Of a DNA stretch of 64,000 bases, positions 51,286 to 61,776 are shown in pieces. The first letter of the stretch is position 1. Each line of letters starts with the position of its first letter. The stretch comes from Serinicoccus marinus DSM 15273 (lineage in GTDB: Bacteria; Actinomycetota; Actinomycetes; Actinomycetales; Dermatophilaceae): contig NZ_CP043808.1 of assembly GCF_008386315.1 (NCBI RefSeq), positions 3,356,276-3,420,275 of the forward strand, in the 5' to 3' direction. Under the pieces are notes generated by a model, which searched no databases, was not told where the DNA came from, and saw only the letters and a list, made by a program, of their open reading frames with translations. The position numbers and the translations under genes are program-made.

Positions 51286-54200
51286 GCCAGGACCGAGCCG
51301 CAGGCTCCTCCTCCGCCGGGTCGAGCTCGTCGCTGGCCCGCTCCAGCGCGGTCATGGCCGCCGGCACGCTCGCCTCGCGGCTGCTGGGCATGGCCCGGAT
51401 GGCCCTGCTCGGGATCGCCATCGGTGTGCTCACGCCCGCCGGCAGCGTGTGGGAGACCGCCAACACCATCCCCAACACCATCTACCTGCTCCTCGCCGCA
51501 GGAGTCTTCAACGTCATGCTCCTGCCGCAGCTCACCCGGGCCATGACCCGCGGCCGGGAGGGTCAGGAGTACAGCGACCGGCTCATCACGCTGTCGGTGA
51601 CGATCCTGGTGCTGGCCACGGTCCTCTTCGTGGCGGCGGCGCCGCTGGTGACCAAGCTCAACGCCCTCTCGTGGGCGTGGGACGACCCCAAGCTCCAGCT
51701 CGCGATCCTGTTCGCCTACCTCTGCATCCCGCAGATGCTGTTCTACGGGCTCCACACGATCATGGGGCAGGTCCTGGCCGCCCACCACCGCTTCGCCGCC
51801 TTCATGTGGAGCCCGGCGATCGCCAACATCATCGCGATCGTGGGCATCGGGGTCTTCATGCGGCGCTACCCGGACGCCGGGGTCATCCCGCTGCAGGAGT
51901 GGACCGCCGGCATGATCGGTCTGCTCGCCGGGTCCGCCACGCTCGGCATCGTCGTCCAGGCCCTCGTCCTCATCCCGGCCGTGCGCGCGACCGGGTTCAG
52001 CTGGCGGCCCCGGTGGGGTCTGCGCGGCGTGGGGCTCGGGACCGCGGCCGTCATGGCCGGGTGGGCGATCGCCGACATGGCTGTCTCCCAGGGCGGCATG
52101 CTCGTCGTCACCAACCTGCTCAGCGACGTCATCGACCGGGTCCCTGACGCGCCGGGCAAGATCACGTATGCCTACGCCTTCTCGGTCTTCGTGCTGCCCC
52201 ACTCCCTCATCGCGCTGTCGCTCCTGACCGCGATCTACCCCGTCCTGTCCAAGGACGCGGCTGCCGAGGACCTGGAGTCCATGGCCGACCACGCCAGCCG
52301 GGGGTTGCGGCTGCTCGGTGCCGCCATGGTGCCGATCGCCCTGGGGATGATGCTGCTGGCCCCGCTCGTCGTCCGAGTCGTCTACTTCGGGAGCACCCCC
52401 GCCGAGCACCGCGCCGTGACGCTGATCGTCCTGGCCATGGTCGTCGGCCTCGTCCCCTACGGCGTCTACCTGCTGTGCTCCCGCGTGTTCTACTCCTTCG
52501 AGGACGCGCGCACCCCCTTCCTCTTCCAGGTGTCGATCACCTCGGTGCTGCTGGTGGTCTGCCTACTGGCCACCCTCGCCCCACCGGCCTGGGTCGCCGT
52601 CGTGCTGGGCCTCGGTCAGGCCCTGGGCCAGACCACGGCGGCGGTGCTGGGGCTGCGGGCGGCTCGACGTCGGCTCCCGGCACTCGGGCTGCGCAGCACC
52701 GGGTCGACCTACCTGCGGGCGGCGGGAGCCTCGGCCCTCGCCCTGGTGCCGGCTTGGGTCGTGGTCCGGTTCCTCGACCCGGGGGCCCCGCCGGATCTCA
52801 CCTCGATGGAGCCCCAGGGCGTCGGCGCCTTCCTCAGCGCAGCGCTCACCCTCGCCGTGGCCGGACTCGTCTTCCTCGCGGCGTATGCCTTGCTGGCCCA
52901 CCGCTTCGGGGTGCGCGAGGTCGGCGAGGTGGCGGCGCCGGTCCTGCGGCGCCTCCCGGGTCTGCGTCGCTACGCCCCCGCGGCCGGGGCCGGCCTCGTG
53001 GACGACGGCCAAGCCGTCCCGGGCGGCGCCGCGGCGGCCGGCCCGGCGGACAGCACACCACCCACCGGCGCGGCGCCGCCGGACCAGGGCGCTGCTGGCG
53101 GCACACTAGGGTGGGACCGCGATCGCCCGCGCCCACAACCGCGACCACGGGAGGACAGCAGCATGGATCGGCTCGAGGTCGGCACCCGCCTGGGTGACCG
53201 CTACGTCCTCGACGAGCTGCTGGCCGAGCGTGAGGGCGGGGGGTTGGAGTACTGGTCCGCGCGGGACAGCACCCTCGGCCGCCTGGTCGCGGTCACGGTG
53301 CTGCCCTCGGAGGGGCCTGCCGCGGACGTCGCGGGGGCGGTGCTCGACGGCGCCCGCCGCGTCGCCTCGGTCGACGACCCCCGGCTGGTCCGCGTCCTCG
53401 ACGTCGGAGACCAGGACGGGCTGTGCTGGATCGTGGAGGAAGGACTCTCCGAGGCGGAGTCTCTCGCCTCCCTCGTCGAGCAGCACCCGCTCCCGGCCGA
53501 GGAGGCCCGACGGATCGTCGGCGAGAGCGCCGCAGCGCTGGAGTCGGCCCGACGCCGAGGGCTGCACCACCTCTACCTCAACCCCCACTCGGTCCTGCGG
53601 ACGACCGATGGGACGGTCAAGGTGTCGGGCGTCGGGGTCGCCTCGGCGTTGGAGGGCACCGACGACGTCACCGCGGACGAGGCCTCCCTCATCGATGCCG
53701 CCGACCTCGTCTCGCTCCTCTACACCGCGCTCACCGGCCGGTGGCCGGGCGAGGACCTGGCCGGCGTCCGGCCGGCCCGTCGGCTGGCCGACGGCACCCT
53801 GCCGGCGCCCTCGGAGCTGGTCTCCGGCGTCCCGGGTGACCTGGACGCCCTGTGCCGGTTGGCCCACGGGTCGGAGGCCGACCTGCAGTCCGCGCCGCAC
53901 ACCCCGGGGGAGCTGGTGCGCCAGCTCTCACCGTGGGCCTCGGAGATCGTGCGGGCCGCACGCCCGGGCGAGCTGGAGGCTCCCCGGTCGGGGCGGCCGG
54001 GTGACCATCGGGCCGAGGACGCCTTCCGGGGTGCGGCCGGGGCCTCCGCGGCCGCGACCGCCGCGCGCCCCAGCCACGCCGACGACGGGCCCTCGACGCC
54101 GTCCGGCGAGGCCACCGACGAGGTGCCCCAGCCGTACTACCGCACCGAGGCGCGCTCTGCCGACGACTCCGGGTCCGGCGCGGTGGCGGGGCCGGCAGGG

Positions 54201-55016
54201 GCCCCGACCGCCGGCCGTCAGGACGACACGATGGGTGGGCTGCTGCGCAGCGGGGAGGCACGCCAGGCCAGGGCGGACGAGGCGCATGCCGGCCCCGCCA
54301 CCGCACTCGCGACACGTCGTGACGACGACGGGGGTCTGGCCGAGGAGCGCGGCACCGGCGCACAGACGGCCATGGTCACGGTGATCATCGTGGCGCTGCT
54401 CGGGATCGCGCTCTTCCTGGGCTGGCTGGCGCTGCGGGGCCTGGGGGGCGGCGAGGACGACCCCGCCGGTGCAGCGCCGACGAGCTCACCGAGCGCGAGC
54501 GAGCCCGCACCCGACGAGGACGCCTCGACCGCGAGCGCGGCCGCACCGACCGACGAGGGCAGCACCGAGCCGGCTCCGGAGCCCGCATCCGGGGTCGCCG
54601 TGGAGGGCATCACGTCCTTCGACCCCGAGGGCGACGGCGACGAGCGCAACGACCTGGCTCCCCTGGTGGTGGACGGGGACGAGGGGACCGAATGGACGTC
54701 GCACACCTACCTCTCCCCAGGCTGGGGCTCGCTGAAGAGCGGCACCGGCCTGGTCCTCGACCTGGGGGAGGACGCCACCGTCGGTGAGGTCGAGGTGGTC
54801 CTCGGCGAGGGCGACATGGGCGCCACCGTCTATCTCGCCGACGAGCCGTCGCTGGACGGCGCGTCCGAGCTCGGCAGCGACGACGCCGCGGAGGGCACCT
54901 GGACCGTGACGCCGGACGAGCCCGCCACCGGGCGCTACCTCATCCTGTGGTTCACCCGGGCCTACACCGCGCCCGAGGGCGAGATCGTGCGGGTGGCCGA
55001 GATCACCGTGCGGTGA
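51282..55016 (+). CDS. murJ: MurJ lipid II flippase fused to a pseudokinase and extracellular jelly-roll domain (MviN type)
   Basis: ATG 51282, after GGAGGGAC, opens a 1244-residue frame. Residues about 20-565 are the MurJ/MviN flippase with 14 or so helices (SRLLGMARMALLG; NTIPNTIYLLLAAGVFNVML). After a flexible linker a kinase-fold domain starts at about 628 (GDRYVLDELLAERE). The VAIK Lys is lost (VAVTVLP), HRD is replaced by LYLNPHS and DFG by SGVG, so it is a pseudokinase. A membrane helix (about 1031-1050) and an extracellular Asp/Glu-rich jelly-roll region follow. Mycobacterium tuberculosis MviN (Rv3910) has the same domain order. An internal ATG 53163 with GGGAGG upstream could also start the pseudokinase alone. 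Confidence 0.9.
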   Translation: MSQDRAAGSSSAGSSSSLARSSAVMAAGTLASRLLGMARMALLGIAIGVLTPAGSVWETANTIPNTIYLLLAAGVFNVMLLPQLTRAMTRGREGQEYSDRLITLSVTILVLATVLFVAAAPLVTKLNALSWAWDDPKLQLAILFAYLCIPQMLFYGLHTIMGQVLAAHHRFAAFMWSPAIANIIAIVGIGVFMRRYPDAGVIPLQEWTAGMIGLLAGSATLGIVVQALVLIPAVRATGFSWRPRWGLRGVGLGTAAVMAGWAIADMAVSQGGMLVVTNLLSDVIDRVPDAPGKITYAYAFSVFVLPHSLIALSLLTAIYPVLSKDAAAEDLESMADHASRGLRLLGAAMVPIALGMMLLAPLVVRVVYFGSTPAEHRAVTLIVLAMVVGLVPYGVYLLCSRVFYSFEDARTPFLFQVSITSVLLVVCLLATLAPPAWVAVVLGLGQALGQTTAAVLGLRAARRRLPALGLRSTGSTYLRAAGASALALVPAWVVVRFLDPGAPPDLTSMEPQGVGAFLSAALTLAVAGLVFLAAYALLAHRFGVREVGEVAAPVLRRLPGLRRYAPAAGAGLVDDGQAVPGGAAAAGPADSTPPTGAAPPDQGAAGGTLGWDRDRPRPQPRPREDSSMDRLEVGTRLGDRYVLDELLAEREGGGLEYWSARDSTLGRLVAVTVLPSEGPAADVAGAVLDGARRVASVDDPRLVRVLDVGDQDGLCWIVEEGLSEAESLASLVEQHPLPAEEARRIVGESAAALESARRRGLHHLYLNPHSVLRTTDGTVKVSGVGVASALEGTDDVTADEASLIDAADLVSLLYTALTGRWPGEDLAGVRPARRLADGTLPAPSELVSGVPGDLDALCRLAHGSEADLQSAPHTPGELVRQLSPWASEIVRAARPGELEAPRSGRPGDHRAEDAFRGAAGASAAATAARPSHADDGPSTPSGEATDEVPQPYYRTEARSADDSGSGAVAGPAGAPTAGRQDDTMGGLLRSGEARQARADEAHAGPATALATRRDDDGGLAEERGTGAQTAMVTVIIVALLGIALFLGWLALRGLGGGEDDPAGAAPTSSPSASEPAPDEDASTASAAAPTDEGSTEPAPEPASGVAVEGITSFDPEGDGDERNDLAPLVVDGDEGTEWTSHTYLSPGWGSLKSGTGLVLDLGEDATVGEVEVVLGEGDMGATVYLADEPSLDGASELGSDDAAEGTWTVTPDEPATGRYLILWFTRAYTAPEGEIVRVAEITVR

Positions 55017-55576
55017 GCCCGGCGGACATCGTGACGACGGCCGAGCTCGCGGAGCTGGACGACCTGGCCCTGCTGCGGCGGCACCAGGACGGCGACACCG
55101 AGGCCTTCGGCGAGATCTTCCGACGGCACCGGGACCGCATGTGGGCCGTGGCGCTGCGGACGTCGCGCGACCCGGAGGTGGCGGCGGACGCCGTGCAGGA
55201 CGCCTTCCTCAACGCCTTCCGGCGCGCCGGCTCCTTCCGGGGTGACTCCCAGGTCACCACCTGGTTGCACCGCATCACGGTCAACGCCTGCCTGGACCGG
55301 CTGCGTCGGCAGCGTCCGACGGCGGACCTCGAGGACCACGAGCCGGTCGAGCCGCGGGACCGGCACCGCTCGGTCGAGGTGCGGCTGGACGTGCGCGACG
55401 CCCTGGACCAGCTGCCCGAGGGGCAGCGGCTGGCGCTCGTGCTCGTGGACATGCACGGTCTGAGCGTGGCCGAGGCGGCCCAGGTCCTGGAGGTGGCCGA
55501 GGGGACGGTCAAGTCGCGCTGCTCCCGCGGCCGCGAGGCCATGGCCCAGATCCTGGGGCTCGGGGAGGACGCATGA
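55013..55576 (+). CDS. sigM: ECF RNA polymerase sigma factor (SigM type)
   Basis: The 187-residue protein from GTG 55013, overlapping murJ by GTGA, has region 2 (LLRRHQDGDTEAFGEIFRRH, AADAVQDAFLNAFRRAGSFR, TWLHRITVNACLDRLRR) and region 4 (DALDQLPEGQRLALVLVDMH, SVAEAAQVLEVAEGTVKSRC). It directs RNA polymerase to envelope-stress genes. The murJ-sigM-membrane protein-trxBA order equals Rv3910-Rv3914. A promoter of its own expected type lies downstream at 55618, before the putative anti-sigma gene. Confidence 0.93.
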   Translation: MSPADIVTTAELAELDDLALLRRHQDGDTEAFGEIFRRHRDRMWAVALRTSRDPEVAADAVQDAFLNAFRRAGSFRGDSQVTTWLHRITVNACLDRLRRQRPTADLEDHEPVEPRDRHRSVEVRLDVRDALDQLPEGQRLALVLVDMHGLSVAEAAQVLEVAEGTVKSRCSRGREAMAQILGLGEDA

Positions 55577-55617
55577 CGCCTTCCGCTCACGCCCCCACGA
55601 GGGTCGCGCCAGGACGG

Positions 55618-55644
55618 GGAACCCGTCCGGCGTCCTGCTCGTCG
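55618..55644 (+). promoter_or_regulatory. SigM-type ECF promoter before the putative anti-sigma gene
   Basis: GGAAC at 55618-55622 and CGTCG at 55640-55644 are 17 bases apart. This fits the SigM consensus recalled for Mycobacterium (GGAAC, 16-18 bases, CGTCR). The site lies in the 144-bp gap after sigM and points to the gene at 55721, so SigM may drive its own antagonist. Confidence 0.5.
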
Positions 55645-55720
55645 TACTCCCGTGGGCCGTGCCGGGCGCGGCCGGCCCCCTCGGAGACCACCCGGACGAC
55701 ACGACGAAGGAGGACCCGGT

Positions 55721-56635
55721 ATGTCGACGCACCCGCCACGCCCTGAGCCTGGCGACCCGCAGCACGCGCAGGAGCACGACCCGACCGGTGTCCGGGACCT
55801 CCTCGGCGCGCTGCCCGATCCCGGGCCCATGCCCGACCACCTGGTCGAGCGCATCACCGCCCGGCTCGAAGTCGAGCGCGAGCACCGGCAGAGCGCCGGC
55901 CCGGGGCATACCCTCAGCGCACCCGCCGACCGGGTCGTCGACCTGGCCGAGGAACGCGGTCGGCGGCGTCCCGGCCGGACCCTCGGTATCCTTACGGCTG
56001 CTGCCGCGGGCCTGGCCGTCACCACGGTGGCCCTCACCCAGGTGCTCGGGGGCGGGGCCAGCAGCGACAGCGGAGCCGTGGCGCAGTACCCCTCTCGGGC
56101 GGAGTCGGGGGCAGGGCAGGACGAGGCTGCCGACGCCGCCGACGGGCAGGAGCAGGGTGCGTCCGGTGGCCTGGCGGAGTCCGGCCGGGAGGGGTCGGAC
56201 ACGGGTGAGGCTGCCGGAGGGGACTCGGCCCTCGCAGGCGCCGACGATCTCCTCGTCGAGCCCGTCGTCCCGACGCTGCTCTCCCCGCTGGGCGAGATCC
56301 CCGAGACGGACTACGCGCAGGCCGTGCACGGCGCCAGCCGGAGCGCCGAGGCCGCGGGCTCGTCCGGCGCCGCTCCTGGCGCCGCCGGTGGGTTGACCCA
56401 GGCGGGAGCCATCCAGTGCTGGGCCACGCTGGACGAGGACGCCCAGCAGTCGTGGGCGGACCGGTTCGCCACGACGGCCACCCTGCTCGGCGAGAGCGGC
56501 ACCACGCGAGACGTCGTCCTCCTCCTCGGGGTCGACGGCGAGAGCGGTCGGGCCTGGGCCGTCCCGGCCGAGTGCCTGACGACCCCCGACGTGGCTCCGG
56601 TGGACAGCTCCGGAGAGCTGGTCGAAGGCCCCTGA
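55721..56635 (+). CDS. Putative membrane anti-sigma factor of SigM
   Basis: The 304-residue protein from ATG 55721, with a strong AAGGAGG site, has a cytosolic N-terminal part (1-85, with GVRDLLGALPDPGPMPDHLV). One membrane helix (about 88-110, TLGILTAAAAGLAVTTVALT) precedes a low-complexity Ala/Gly/Glu-rich stretch and an extracytoplasmic domain with two Cys (QCWATLDE and AECLTTPD). No His-x3-Cys-x2-Cys zinc motif is present. Its place after sigM matches Rv3912, the regulator of SigM. Function is inferred from context. Confidence 0.75.
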   Translation: MSTHPPRPEPGDPQHAQEHDPTGVRDLLGALPDPGPMPDHLVERITARLEVEREHRQSAGPGHTLSAPADRVVDLAEERGRRRPGRTLGILTAAAAGLAVTTVALTQVLGGGASSDSGAVAQYPSRAESGAGQDEAADAADGQEQGASGGLAESGREGSDTGEAAGGDSALAGADDLLVEPVVPTLLSPLGEIPETDYAQAVHGASRSAEAAGSSGAAPGAAGGLTQAGAIQCWATLDEDAQQSWADRFATTATLLGESGTTRDVVLLLGVDGESGRAWAVPAECLTTPDVAPVDSSGELVEGP

Positions 56636-56687
56636 GTCTCGGCGACCCGTGCGTCCGGCCCGGGTCGTGGCGGCCCGTCGGAGGACT

Positions 56688-56714
56688 GGAACAATGACGG
56701 CCTACGATCGGTTG
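56688..56714 (+). promoter_or_regulatory. SigR/SigH-type promoter of trxBA
   Basis: GGAAC at 56688-56692 and GGTTG at 56710-56714, 17 bases apart, match the thiol-stress sigma consensus (GGAAC/T ... C/GGTT). trxBA is a classic target of SigR in Streptomyces and SigH in Mycobacterium. The trxB ATG is 50 bp downstream. Confidence 0.65.
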
Positions 56715-56763
56715 ACCCGGTGTCGCCGCAGCGCACCCCTCACCTCCGTCCAGGAAGGCCCTC

Positions 56764-57807
56764 ATGAGCATCGACCTGATCTCCGGTCTCGGTGATACCT
56801 CACCAGCCGGGGAGGACCGGCCCGCCCTGCGTGAGGTCATCATCATCGGCTCCGGTCCCGCCGGCTACACGGCTGCGGTCTACGCCGCGCGGGCCAACCT
56901 CGCCCCCCTGGTGTTCGAGGGGTCCGTGACCGCAGGTGGAGCCCTGATGAACACGACCGAGGTGGAGAACTTCCCCGGGTTCCCCGAGGGCATCCTCGGT
57001 CCGCAGCTCATGATGGACATGCGTGAGCAGGCCGAGCGCTTCGGCGCGGAGCTCGTCCGCGACGACGTCGTCGCCGTGGACCTCACCGGTCCGGTGAAGC
57101 GTGTCACCGACAGCGACGGCACGGTGCATCAGGCTCGCTCCGTCGTCCTGGCCATGGGGTCGGCCTACCGCGAGCTGGGGCTGCCGCGGGAGCAGGAGCT
57201 CTCCGGGCACGGCGTGTCATGGTGCGCGACCTGCGACGGTGCCTTCTTCCGCGACCAGGACATCCTCGTCGTGGGTGGCGGTGACTCCGCGATGGAAGAG
57301 GCGACCTTCCTGAGCCGGTTCGCCCGCTCGGTCACCGTGGTGCACCGTCGAGGGGAGCTGCGCGCCAGCAGCATATGGCCGAGCGCGCCCGAGACCGACG
57401 AGAAGATCAGTTTCGCGTGGAACTCCGCGGTGTCCGCCCTGCACGGTGACGCCAAGCTCACCGGTGTGACGCTGAGCGACACCCGCACCGGCGAGACCCG
57501 GGTCGTCGAGGCGAGCGGCCTGTTCATCGCGATCGGCCACGACCCGCGCAACGAGCTCCTTCAGGGTCAGGTCGACCTCGACGACGAGGGTTACGTCCTC
57601 GTCCGGGGCCGGGGCACGGCGACCAACGTCGAGGGCGTCTTCGCCTGCGGTGATCTCGTGGACCACACCTACCGGCAGGCCATCACGGCCGCCGGGACCG
57701 GGTGCGCCGCCGCCCTCGACGCCGAGCGCTACCTCGCCGCCCTCGACGACGTGCCCGCAGAACCCGAGCTGGTTTCCACATCCGTTGCGAGAGAAGGAGA
57801 TTCATGA
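56764..57807 (+). CDS. trxB: Thioredoxin-disulfide reductase
   Basis: The 347-residue flavoenzyme transfers electrons from NADPH to thioredoxin. It has the FAD motif [20 protein letters not shown] (about 24-43), redox centre [11 protein letters not shown] (Cys154 and Cys157), NADPH motif [12 protein letters not shown] and the C-terminal [22 protein letters not shown] 56764 is preceded by AGGAAGG. It overlaps trxA by ATGA. A SigR/SigH-type promoter lies upstream, so induction by disulfide stress is expected. Confidence 0.97.
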   Translation: MSIDLISGLGDTSPAGEDRPALREVIIIGSGPAGYTAAVYAARANLAPLVFEGSVTAGGALMNTTEVENFPGFPEGILGPQLMMDMREQAERFGAELVRDDVVAVDLTGPVKRVTDSDGTVHQARSVVLAMGSAYRELGLPREQELSGHGVSWCATCDGAFFRDQDILVVGGGDSAMEEATFLSRFARSVTVVHRRGELRASSIWPSAPETDEKISFAWNSAVSALHGDAKLTGVTLSDTRTGETRVVEASGLFIAIGHDPRNELLQGQVDLDDEGYVLVRGRGTATNVEGVFACGDLVDHTYRQAITAAGTGCAAALDAERYLAALDDVPAEPELVSTSVAREGDS

Positions 57808-58127
57808 GCATCACCAACACATCGGACGCGACCTTCACCGAGGACGTGCTGCAGCACGACGGTCCCGTCCTCGTCGATTTCTGGGCCCCCTGGTGCGGCC
57901 CCTGCAAGATGATCGCCCCCATCCTCGAGGAGCTCTCCGAGCAGTGGGGCGACAAGCTCAAGGTGGTCAAGCTGAACACCGACGAGAACCCGGAGACCAC
58001 CGGGAGCTACGGCATCACGGGCATCCCGACGATGCACGTCTACTCCGGCGGCGAGGTCGTCAAGACGATCGTCGGCGCGCTGCCGAAGAAGAAGCTGGCC
58101 TCCGAGCTGGAGCCGTACACCACCTGA
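57804..58127 (+). CDS. trxA: Thioredoxin
   Basis: The 107-residue protein has [11 protein letters not shown] with the CGPC active site (about 31-34) and the cis-Pro loop GIPTMHVY. It reduces protein disulfides in the cytoplasm and is recharged by TrxB. ATG 57804 overlaps the trxB stop and has AAGGAGA before it. A small GACGCT/AGCGTC hairpin at the stop (58126-58144) may end the transcript. Confidence 0.97.
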   Translation: MSITNTSDATFTEDVLQHDGPVLVDFWAPWCGPCKMIAPILEELSEQWGDKLKVVKLNTDENPETTGSYGITGIPTMHVYSGGEVVKTIVGALPKKKLASELEPYTT

Positions 58128-58149
58128 CGCTCAGCGACAGCGTCGCACG

Positions 58150-58198
58150 TTGTCCACAGCCGTCCATGGGGTTTATCCACAACCCTGTGGACGGCTGT
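58150..58198. promoter_or_regulatory. Two DnaA boxes inside an 11-bp inverted repeat between trxA and parA
   Basis: TTGTCCACA at 58150-58158 and TTATCCACA at 58173-58181 are perfect DnaA-box forms. A two-mismatch copy lies on the other strand at 58186-58194. ACAGCCGTCCA (58156-58166) and TGGACGGCTGT (58188-58198) form a perfect inverted repeat enclosing the second box. The site is between trxA and parA, about 6 kb from the expected oriC. Confidence 0.6.
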
Positions 58199-58254
58199 CG
58201 TCGTGTGTGGGTCGGCTTGGTGTGCCGCACCTGATCAGCGATGATGGTCTCCTC

Positions 58255-59271
58255 ATGACTGCCGCTGCTCCATGCCTGGGATGGCCGTCCTCGGCCCACG
58301 ATCGTCCACCCTCTTCTCCCCGTCACGTGTGGTCTCCTGTCAGCTGGCCATCGGCTGACGCCAGGGTTTCACGGGAAACACCAGAGAGCCCGAGCGCGAC
58401 CACGAAGGCGACAGCGTCTCCCTCGGTTTCACAGGAAACCGCCGTCGCGCCCACAGCGGCGACGACCCAGCCGGGACCGTGGCAGGGAACGCGCGTCATC
58501 ACCGTCTCCAACCAGAAGGGCGGAGTCGGCAAGACCACCACCGCCGTCAACCTGGCCGCCGCCATGGCCACTAGTGGCCTGAGCGTCCTCGTCATCGACA
58601 TGGATCCGCAGGGCAACGCCAGCACGGCCCTGTCCATCCCCCACACCAGCGGCACGGCCGGGATCTACGACGTGCTCATCGACGGCATCCCCCTGGCCGA
58701 CGTGGTGCAGGACTGTCCTCAGGTGCCCGGTCTCTCCTGCGCACCGGCGACCATCGACCTCGCCGGCGCAGAGATCGAGCTGGTTCCCCTCGTGGCGCGG
58801 GAGAACCGGCTCCGCCGGGCACTCACGACGTATCTGGAGGATCAGGCGGAAGTGGTGGACCTGGTCGTCATCGACTGTCCACCCAGCCTCGGACTGCTCA
58901 CCGTCAACGCCTTCGTGGCCGCGCGCGAGGTGCTCATCCCGATCCAGTGCGAGTACTACGCCCTCGAGGGCCTGAGCCAGCTGCTGAAGAACGTCGAGCT
59001 GATCCAGCAGCACCTCAACAGCGACCTCGAGGTCTCCACGATCTTGCTGACGATGTTCGACGGGCGCACGCGCCTGGCGGCCGACGTCGCCGAACAGGTG
59101 CGGGAGCACTTCGGGGAACGAGTCCTTCGCACGGCGATCCCGCGGTCGGTGCGCATCAGCGAGGCCCCGAGCCACGGCGAGACCGTGATCACCTATGACC
59201 CGACGAGCACCGGTGCCCTGTCCTACGCAGACGCCGCGGCCGAGATGCGCACGATGAAGGAGCCTGCATGA
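58255..59271 (+). CDS. parA: Chromosome-partitioning ATPase ParA (Soj)
   Basis: ParA forms ATP-dependent DNA-bound gradients that move ParB-parS complexes. The core has the deviant Walker [27 protein letters not shown], the second motif [17 protein letters not shown] and [14 protein letters not shown] [10 protein letters not shown]. The core begins near residue 82 ([10 protein letters not shown]). The N-terminal extension is poorly conserved and contains VSRET and VSQET, each encoded by a parS-like site. The start is uncertain: ATG 58255 gives 338 residues, with no clear ribosome binding site. The gene overlaps parB by ATGA. Confidence 0.92.
   Translation: MTAAAPCLGWPSSAHDRPPSSPRHVWSPVSWPSADARVSRETPESPSATTKATASPSVSQETAVAPTAATTQPGPWQGTRVITVSNQKGGVGKTTTAVNLAAAMATSGLSVLVIDMDPQGNASTALSIPHTSGTAGIYDVLIDGIPLADVVQDCPQVPGLSCAPATIDLAGAEIELVPLVARENRLRRALTTYLEDQAEVVDLVVIDCPPSLGLLTVNAFVAAREVLIPIQCEYYALEGLSQLLKNVELIQQHLNSDLEVSTILLTMFDGRTRLAADVAEQVREHFGERVLRTAIPRSVRISEAPSHGETVITYDPTSTGALSYADAAAEMRTMKEPA
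58366..58379. promoter_or_regulatory. parS-like site 1 (in parA)
   Basis: GTTTCACGGGAAAC differs from the conserved parS core GTTTCACGTGAAAC by one central base. It encodes VSRET within the ParA N-terminal extension. ParB should bind and load here. Confidence 0.75.
58426..58439. promoter_or_regulatory. parS-like site 2 (in parA)
   Basis: GTTTCACAGGAAAC differs from the parS core at two central positions and encodes VSQET, 60 bp after site 1. It is likely a weaker ParB site. Confidence 0.6.
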
Positions 59272-60398
59272 GCGAGCGTCGACGAGGACTGGGTCGGGGC
59301 CTGGGAGCCCTGATCCCTGCCGCGACCGAAGGAGAACGCGAGCGGCCGAGGGACGTGTTCTTCCCCCGGGGTGCCGAGGAAGGGTCGGAGCCTACGCACG
59401 ACGGCGGCACGGACCCCGGTTCCCTCGGCGCGGTCGGCTCCCTCGAGGGTTTCACGGGAAACGGTTCCACCGGGAACGGCGACGACACCCGGCGGACCGA
59501 CCAGCTCGCGCGTGCTCGGACGGCGGGAGACGAGGCCGCGACCGCTCCTGACGACCGCTCCGTCTCCCTGGCCCCGGTGCCGGGCGCGGTCTTCGCCGAG
59601 ATCCCGGTCGAGCAGGTCCGGCCCAACCCGCGCCAGCCCCGGGAGGTCTTCGACGAGGACGAGCTGGCCGAGCTCGTGACCAGCATCCAGGAGCTCGGCG
59701 TCCTCCAGCCGGTCGTCGTACGCCGCACGGAGCCGACGGCCCACGGCGGCGAGCCGGTCTACGAGCTGGTCATGGGTGAGCGTCGACTCCGTGCCTCCCA
59801 GGCGGCTGGCCAGGACACCATCCCCGCCATCGTGCGCGCGACCGAGGACGAGCACATGCTCCGGGACGCGCTCCTGGAGAATCTGCACCGTGCCCAGCTC
59901 AACCCGCTGGAAGAGGCGGCGGCCTACCAGCAGCTGCTCGAGGACTTCGGCTGCACGCACGACGAGCTGGCCGCCCGCATCGGGCGGTCGCGACCGCAGA
60001 TCAGCAACACCATCCGGTTGCTCAAGCTGCCGCCCATGGTCCAACGTCGCGTCGCCTCCGGCGTGCTCAGCGCCGGTCACGCGCGGGCGCTCCTCGCGCT
60101 GCCGGACGGAGCGGCCATGGAGCGTCTTGCCCAGCGCATCGTCGCCGAGGGACTCTCGGTCCGCTCGGTCGAGGAGATCATCACGCTCGGCTCGGACGAC
60201 GCGCCCCCTCGACGCCGGCGCAGCAGCGCCGTCGCGTCCCCCGATCTCGCGGAGGTGGCCGACACCCTGTCCGGACGACTGGACACGCGGGTCCAGGTCT
60301 CGATGGGACGCCGCAAGGGGAAGATGGTGATCGAGTTCGCGGGCAAGGACGATCTCGACCGTATCCTGCAGCTGCTGGACAGCCGCTCGGGCGAGTGA
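59268..60398 (+). CDS. parB: Chromosome-partitioning protein ParB
   Basis: The 376-residue CTP-dependent DNA clamp binds parS and recruits ParA and SMC. It begins [20 protein letters not shown]. It has a variable linker (about 20-105) containing an embedded parS-like site, then the ParB/Srx domain with [17 protein letters not shown] and the CTP motif GERRLRA, then [19 protein letters not shown] and a helix-turn-helix ([20 protein letters not shown]). The C-terminal dimer domain ends DSRSGE. It overlaps parA by 4 bases. It runs toward rsmG, with only one base between the two stop codons. Confidence 0.96.
   Translation: MSERRRGLGRGLGALIPAATEGERERPRDVFFPRGAEEGSEPTHDGGTDPGSLGAVGSLEGFTGNGSTGNGDDTRRTDQLARARTAGDEAATAPDDRSVSLAPVPGAVFAEIPVEQVRPNPRQPREVFDEDELAELVTSIQELGVLQPVVVRRTEPTAHGGEPVYELVMGERRLRASQAAGQDTIPAIVRATEDEHMLRDALLENLHRAQLNPLEEAAAYQQLLEDFGCTHDELAARIGRSRPQISNTIRLLKLPPMVQRRVASGVLSAGHARALLALPDGAAMERLAQRIVAEGLSVRSVEEIITLGSDDAPPRRRRSSAVASPDLAEVADTLSGRLDTRVQVSMGRRKGKMVIEFAGKDDLDRILQLLDSRSGE
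59449..59462. promoter_or_regulatory. parS-like site 3 (in parB)
   Basis: GTTTCACGGGAAAC, identical to site 1, lies in the variable linker of parB, where it encodes part of GFTGNG. A more degenerate palindrome GTTCCACCGGGAAC follows at 59464-59477. Confidence 0.75.
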
Positions 60399-60399
60399 C

Positions 60400-61717
<1,318 letters not shown>

Positions 61718-61776
61718 CAGGGACTCCTCGGTGGTGGGGATGGGAAGTGCGCCCGGACGGGCGCGGGATCGGTGGC

